Shown here one piece after another: positions 32,301 through 36,710 of a stretch of DNA of 36,710 bases. Under the pieces are notes generated by a model. That model had not been told where the DNA came from. It did not search any database and was given only the letters and a program-made list of their open reading frames with translations. Origin of the DNA: CAZQCI01 sp964592255 (lineage in GTDB: Bacteria > UBA10199 > SBBF01); NCBI GenBank assembly GCA_964592255.1, contig CAZQCI010000008.1:1-36710 (forward strand), read 5' to 3'. The number at the start of each line of letters is the position of its first letter. Position 1 is the stretch's first letter. Position numbers and translations under genes: made by a program.

Positions 32301-35300
32301 CATCTTGTACTTTTTTCCGTTCCGCAATGACGGAAGAAACAAAATGCTCAAGGGGATTAACCGAAACTCCCTGTTCAGGAAACATAATTCCCAAAAGAAC
32401 TTCCGATGTAAGGGGAACAGCATCTCCAGAACTGTCAGCAACGGTTAGACTCCCCAACTGAAGAGCCGCCAGATCTTCGTTGTGCTTGACGTAGTCAGAA
32501 ATTTTAATGTCATGGTCGTGTGTTCTTCTGGGCTTTACCCGAACAACACGGCTTAAAACACGATCCAAAGTGCTGGGTTGAGCGCTTTCTACTTGAGCAC
32601 CTGCTTCTGCAGACGCTTGTGCTACTTCAGCTTCTTCTGCAACACGAGCTTGATCCAAAGTAAGAGTGGCATGGTATTGATACAACGCATCGAGATAATC
32701 CACCAAAGCAAATAAGTTCTTATGGTATTGGGTTAACGCTTCACGACCTTTTTTATCCCCAGATCCAACCACCATAAGCTGTGCTTCCACTTTTGCTTTA
32801 AGTTCCGGATGGCGAGAATAAAGCACTTGTTCCAAAATAGCTTGGGCAATAACCTCACGGGCATGAATACTATTATTAGCAGGTCTGGCTACACCTCGAT
32901 CTGCAACTAGTCCCCCCATGGTAGAACTGGTTTTGTATTTACGGAAAGCCGCAAACAAGGCCTCAAGATTAGACTCGCTATCTCTTTCCCAGACAACAGC
33001 CATATCACGGCCTATTTCCTGGAGACGATCTAATACCGGAGCATTTGTTTCTAAAAATTGTTTCTGCCACGTTTCAAAATTTTCTGGTGGGGTCGGATTT
33101 GTTTCAAATACCAGATTAGGAGCCATTTCGGCCATAGGGGTTAATTCTACCTTGGCCGTCTCACCCATCAATGCTGTTAAAGCATCTGGATGTAACAAAA
33201 GAACATTGAGAATGTCGCGAATATAAAGGTCTTTAGCTTGTCCGAATAAATCACCCCATTGAGTCAGTCCTGGAACAAGAGACGCAAAAAATTGAGTAAC
33301 CTCCTCTTTCCAATCAACCCCCGCTTGAACCAAGCGAGTGATTGTAGGATTATTTGCGGTTAAATCACCGAGTCCACGGCCCATCATGTCGATAAAATCA
33401 GACAACTTCATCGCAGGATCCTGGGCGGCTTTGACCAAGCGCTTCACCAAGGCAGACAAGATTTGACGAGGCAGCCCCACAATACCTTCGGCTAATCCAA
33501 CACGCCGACGCCATAAAATTTCTGTGACTAAGTCTAAAACCACATCTCCGGCTTTGCCGATTTCTGTCAACGGGCGCGAACGCCTGCGGGCGCGCTTGGT
33601 CATGACACCGACGGATAATTCTTCGGGGTTGCTGGAGGCTATTTTGGCAAAACGATCGGCAAAACCTTGCGCCGGTTTAGAGTCTCCAGGAACATAAGAA
33701 CCCACATCCACATCCACATTCAATTGTTGGGACACAGGATCTGAAACGCCCTCAACGAGATCGCTTGTTTCCGTCTCACGAGGCGCAAGCCAACGCTCAC
33801 ACCAGCCATCCGGCGAAGAAAAATAAACTAAACCGTTCGTCCGATCCTCTTGTGCCATTCCATGACGACGGTTTCGGTTGAGGTCATCAATCAATTCCCG
33901 GGATTCGGCCTGCATTTCCAAAAAAGCCAACCCATTGGCCGGTGTATTCCAACCACTATATTCCCAACGATTACGTTGTTCATCGATACCAGAATGACTG
34001 GTAAAGGCATTTACAATATGATGCGCCCCACCATCTAATTCTTGCAGCCATTCCCTCCCCCAGGAGGAGTGCTGATTAGGATCCGCCTTAGCCAATAAAT
34101 CCACCGCTACAAAATCCGTGATGCCCGCTACATTTTTGGGATGACGCGAAGTCAGGTTGACGACGGAAAGGGCAGAGCGGCCATCGGCGACAACAAACAA
34201 CGGGCCTGCCAAACTTTGGTGCGCAAAACGGCAGGCTCTCTCCAAATCGCCTTCAAGAGCACCCGCTGCATCGATATAGCCCGGAATCTGCACATCACGC
34301 CCTAAAAATTTGTACCACAGTACCGTGGACAAGCCTTGGCCACGCAAATCATAGGCCATCACGTTAAAACCTTTGTCCAGATAAACTGCCACATCATCGT
34401 AATATTCAGCCAAAGATCTTCTTTCATCCGGGGCTATTAAAACGGTGCCTTTGGAGGAAACACCGGCCGGCTGAGTAAACATCTGGTAATACAAATTCAC
34501 TTTACGGTTGAAATTGGCTTCGCGTGTTCCGGCAAAAAAACCGTCTTCCACATGATAATCCTTAAATACATAACGTGCATAAAGGTAGAGGGCATTCTGA
34601 TTTCTATTTTGAATGGGGCGTCCTAAGGCTACGCTCTGCGCATCGACCCATGCGGCATAAGCTTCCGGGCTTCCCCGAGCTTCTTCTGGAACATTGCCTC
34701 GCATCAGCCACCACATATGGTCTAAACGGGCCGAATCGCGCTCAGGGATCTGGAACTCCGTCCACCGATATTTCTGCGTTGATTTAGGTGCAGCCGCTCG
34801 TGCTTCCTGCTCGGCCCGTTCTAAAACGGATTTGGACACCACCGGGGCCCGTGGGAATGTGCTAGGAATTTGAGATAAATCTTTTGCAATCCCGTAGGGA
34901 TGATAAAATTTAAGCCACCATTCGCGCGGCATGGTTTCCATGCGCGGCCAATCTTCAGTAAGGAAGGCTTTTTTACCGTCGTATCGAGTTTGATAATAAA
35001 ATTTAAGAATTTCGGAAGCGCCTTCTAAATTATTTTGAAGAGTCTGAAGAGCCACTCGGCTGGAGGAGTCAATTTTTTCGCTCAAGGCTCGCTCAATAGC
35101 GCCTTGGGCTTTTACTAAGGAATAACGAAGCGCATAATAATTTTGTTCCAAATCCAAGTCACCGCCAGGCACCATCAACGCCTGTGCCCGATAAATAAGG
35201 CTGTACGCCACCAAACCATCCATGAGGTCATGAAGTGCACTATCTTCAAAAGGGGCCGATGCAATATAAGATTTATAATCTTCAGAAAGAACACCTGAGC

Positions 35301-36710
35301 CAACAGTGAACGTGGAATCTTTCAATGCATCATAAGCCCTACGGGTATCCAAAACATCAATGGATGATAACAGAAGGTCCCCTGTCAACTGAGCCGCAAT
35401 CGCTAATAATTTGGCTTCTCGTTTAGCATCAATTTGAGTCGTCTGTGGCAGACGTGGACCAAAAACCTGATAATGAAGGGCCGTACTGAGATGCTGTGTA
35501 ATTTCTGGATTGTGACTCCAATCTTCACTATCTACTAAACGAGCTGGAGGTGTAGGAAAAGCTCTTTTAAGCTGGCTGGAATTGCCACGCGCCCCTGTTC
35601 CCCGAAAATGCGCGGGAATTTTATCGACAAATTCTTCACGAACCCGTGCAAAAAAGCGGGTGAGATAATCGGAACCTGCCACCAAACGTGAAACGCTTAG
35701 TAATTGAGAACGTAAAACAGCATGCAAGTGTGGGTTTTGAAACATTTCACTCGACAAATCCAACGAACCTCCACCCATCACTAAAACCGCCGCGTTAAGC
35801 CCATTGACCAAACTGCGGTAAATAGGAGTTTCTGTATCCAAATCCATCTCTCTAAAAGCAGCACTGAGCTTTTCTTTGGCCTCTGCTTGAGAAGAAGAGG
35901 TCGCAACAATAAAAATTAATTCCGGTAATTCCGCTTCTATGATCTTAATATAAGGAGCCGCCTGTTTCTTTGTTGTACGGGAAGTCTTATCTTGTAAATC
36001 AGAAACATACAGAAACCAAGGATCCCTTGGATTACCTCTTAATTCCTGCAATCGTGAATCACTTATTTCCAAAACAGGCTTTTCTTGCGCTAGACCCATG
36101 CGACGGGTCACTTCATCATCCCAAATTTTTTGCAATACTTTATGGTCACCGCGCACTTTAAGTTTAGCCATCAAACGTTTCATCGAGGCCGATAAACGTC
36201 TTTTAGGCAACGTATACTCCCGCACCAACTCCCGCATACCTGAACTAATGCGCGCTGTTTCATGCTTGGTTTTACCCGTCACCATGTCCAAACCTTGCAA
36301 CAGCGATTCACCCACCACTTGCATTGGCGCGTTCGGATGACGCAACAAAGTCAACAAACCTGCAATAGCTGCCGGTTCGGCTGAAGAGGCCACACGCTCA
36401 ACAGTGGCCAAACGGGTTTCAGACCACAACGGTGTTTGCAACAGCCGACCCTCGGGGTGTACCTGTGGCACAACAACCTGGCGCCGCATCCCCATTTGAA
36501 ATTCATTATCAACCAACGTAATGGGCTTGACCTGACCTGCATTTTTTTCATCCCCCATTTTACGCAAGAAAGCGGCTTTTTTAGAATAAGCCAAAAACAC
36601 CTCATGCTTGGTAACCGCCGTGCCATGAAGAGCCAGGTCAGCCAAGGCAAAACGTTCCTCAGGGGTTAAACCATAAAACCCAACTTTATCCACCTTAGCA
36701 GCCATGGCTT
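29395..36710 (-). CDS. Giant protein of unknown function (at least 2436 codons, 5' end not certain)
   Basis: One unbroken frame of 7.3 kb. The first ATG in the window is at 36705, but the frame stays open to the edge, so the gene may begin outside. No signal peptide or membrane span is obvious. By region: about 1-750 mainly helical; about 745-900 resembles an alpha/beta-hydrolase (GTVLIAPDE.., YDLRGQGLS at 785-793, GRSALS around Ser844) with a degenerate nucleophile elbow; about 1100-1400 mixed; about 1400-1750 charged, long helices likely coiled coil, with HEYQH at 1580-1584; about 1880-2060 glycine-rich beta segments; about 2270-2325 proline/glutamine/threonine-rich linker; then a small C-terminal domain ending in an alanine/glycine-rich tail. 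Its stop overlaps that of hisF. I recognise no family for the whole. Confidence 0.85.
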   Translation of the reverse strand, partial: AMAAKVDKVGFYGLTPEERFALADLALHGTAVTKHEVFLAYSKKAAFLRKMGDEKNAGQVKPITLVDNEFQMGMRRQVVVPQVHPEGRLLQTPLWSETRLATVERVASSAEPAAIAGLLTLLRHPNAPMQVVGESLLQGLDMVTGKTKHETARISSGMRELVREYTLPKRRLSASMKRLMAKLKVRGDHKVLQKIWDDEVTRRMGLAQEKPVLEISDSRLQELRGNPRDPWFLYVSDLQDKTSRTTKKQAAPYIKIIEAELPELIFIVATSSSQAEAKEKLSAAFREMDLDTETPIYRSLVNGLNAAVLVMGGGSLDLSSEMFQNPHLHAVLRSQLLSVSRLVAGSDYLTRFFARVREEFVDKIPAHFRGTGARGNSSQLKRAFPTPPARLVDSEDWSHNPEITQHLSTALHYQVFGPRLPQTTQIDAKREAKLLAIAAQLTGDLLLSSIDVLDTRRAYDALKDSTFTVGSGVLSEDYKSYIASAPFEDSALHDLMDGLVAYSLIYRAQALMVPGGDLDLEQNYYALRYSLVKAQGAIERALSEKIDSSSRVALQTLQNNLEGASEILKFYYQTRYDGKKAFLTEDWPRMETMPREWWLKFYHPYGIAKDLSQIPSTFPRAPVVSKSVLERAEQEARAAAPKSTQKYRWTEFQIPERDSARLDHMWWLMRGNVPEEARGSPEAYAAWVDAQSVALGRPIQNRNQNALYLYARYVFKDYHVEDGFFAGTREANFNRKVNLYYQMFTQPAGVSSKGTVLIAPDERRSLAEYYDDVAVYLDKGFNVMAYDLRGQGLSTVLWYKFLGRDVQIPGYIDAAGALEGDLERACRFAHQSLAGPLFVVADGRSALSVVNLTSRHPKNVAGITDFVAVDLLAKADPNQHSSWGREWLQELDGGAHHIVNAFTSHSGIDEQRNRWEYSGWNTPANGLAFLEMQAESRELIDDLNRNRRHGMAQEDRTNGLVYFSSPDGWCERWLAPRETETSDLVEGVSDPVSQQLNVDVDVGSYVPGDSKPAQGFADRFAKIASSNPEELSVGVMTKRARRRSRPLTEIGKAGDVVLDLVTEILWRRRVGLAEGIVGLPRQILSALVKRLVKAAQDPAMKLSDFIDMMGRGLGDLTANNPTITRLVQAGVDWKEEVTQFFASLVPGLTQWGDLFGQAKDLYIRDILNVLLLHPDALTALMGETAKVELTPMAEMAPNLVFETNPTPPENFETWQKQFLETNAPVLDRLQEIGRDMAVVWERDSESNLEALFAAFRKYKTSSTMGGLVADRGVARPANNSIHAREVIAQAILEQVLYSRHPELKAKVEAQLMVVGSGDKKGREALTQYHKNLFALVDYLDALYQYHATLTLDQARVAEEAEVAQASAEAGAQVESAQPSTLDRVLSRVVRVKPRRTHDHDIKISDYVKHNEDLAALQLGSLTVADSSGDAVPLTSEVLLGIMFPEQGVSVNPLEHFVSSVIAERKKVQDAFRTIYDTEERLPSFEAVDQAEKAYRRAVFTSETIQRALLDGNFYSTPEVRANHGVEIQDMMNRFKIIEVYHRYGVEDAQVASGQFSRETLGATRAELVQLIYNYISNQLIHEYQHLRELARDDEVGKTKGLVQEKWEALLQERQVLKEWEYEAKLVRENPLDVLERFGDLQQRLHLTRATIESLGFDNEALAGVWEARSQVRSLIDQDAQVTKQHILKNSRARLEFIQLQKEQNLKEFSHELTYQAVYYQRLLNEAKTAFLSVGQEIPNPLLEDFALAYSQYTQSMSKALDYTRALFEDEIHNKYYTKVSNDKAAARAYVALHRATLRIYDLLGPATSSRVHAFSAVFPTQALLMENATKDIGVYRDFLRVAEDTVGTIGDRLEGIVDAHYVTELQFRYGLDGLTSFFRNVRYGFNPGVGSFFNFKLSPDVMAKAWADGVDVDILDANDEALIFRFQHGVLKLDAHSGQMEFLGFSNLGTGIVAQETVGRLPKFGVTIVQGDVATLLDRSDARASQANVTAALTGGKPVTVYPLGTRDVVGGTQQGLPLDDPRFRFASVGMPHSVGLGMNGGYVGQSGGVFILPGVHDAGMALWGDEGNIDTKNNGTPMSKTASDAASAAQATEITNHNPGTADTRNLTGRPIQRVAMITEEEAIQHFSDYAERDSKGKMKLLLGDKDGNVQPTVEAFRRGKQLFGQCYNQMKDIGHKRHWPVRVDSPEDFKNLFLEVMAERDKCMTLVEKGIQLAKPMERWKTAFLKKCKEFGLGDETYQAFKKVRILMYKLNNAYLTMEQIQLLENPNQSGQHHAQLTAQNPVAHQVTGSPSPRRKPASQPRVRPVVQTAPARLTTSAVVANDPHFEAPTQPAEFWAELEGEIGSERASYFRQAYQAGDIAADVVGEIKNQLIGGGGNRSGAAALALQVMGVFHADGQDTLGSHGVTGVDSAALAAAAAVVQSAGMVNNGGATVH

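Overview
The window looks like a piece of chromosome from a Gram-negative bacterium of moderate-to-low GC. Supporting signs are a periplasmic PBP4-type peptidase, PBP1C with an alpha-2-macroglobulin partner, lipoproteins and a type IV prepilin peptidase. The most telling single gene is a 62-residue histone-fold protein of the kind described in Bdellovibrio. Together with gene order and protein style this points to a Bdellovibrionota or 'deltaproteobacterial' lineage, probably uncultured; that placement is inference. Nearly all genes are housekeeping and densely packed. I see no phage, plasmid, CRISPR or complete insertion sequence.

Layout. 1-442 (-): cut-off amidohydrolase. 545-620: tRNA-Ala(GGC), followed almost directly by a PBP4-like gene, panD and a zinc-lobe oxidoreductase (629-3410, +). 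3442-5566 (-): glpD with a TlpA-like thioredoxin. 5643-7125 (+): a small lipoprotein, a fatty-acid-hydroxylase-family membrane enzyme and the bacterial histone. 7241-8395 (-): a stand-alone AAA ATPase with DUF4143, preceded by a palindromic site. 8449-12898 (-): an aromatic amino acid operon reading HTH regulator, aroC, aroK, aroB, aroQ, TPR protein. 12899-13201: an AT-rich gap with palindromes. 13202-14014 (-): prepilin peptidase. 14129-22257 (+): alpha-2-macroglobulin and pbpC. 22299-24468 (+): gatC, gatA and a lipoprotein. 24638-25804 (+): rhodanese-MoeB fusion. 25925-29398 (+): hisB, hisH, a DedA-family membrane protein, hisA, hisF. 29395-36710 (-): one giant gene of at least 2436 codons, open at the window edge, with no clear family.

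The least expected layer is a set of small palindromic repeats that have moved into genes as well as gaps. One family (about 80 bp, GCCGGG..ATCCAT..ATTTAAA) lies in frame inside hisF, where it adds about 27 residues just after the catalytic Asp130; a diverged relative lies in the 12.9-13.2 kb gap. A second family (core CCCCCTCTTA..TAAGAGGGGG) occurs four times plus a probable fragment. It sits between aro genes and between hisA and hisF, forms the C-terminal tail and stop codon of aroK, and appears to provide the Shine-Dalgarno sequence for aroQ and hisF. A third, unrelated 113-bp imperfect palindrome precedes the oxidoreductase gene. These insertions resemble in kind, not in sequence, the Rickettsia palindromic elements that insert in frame in genes.
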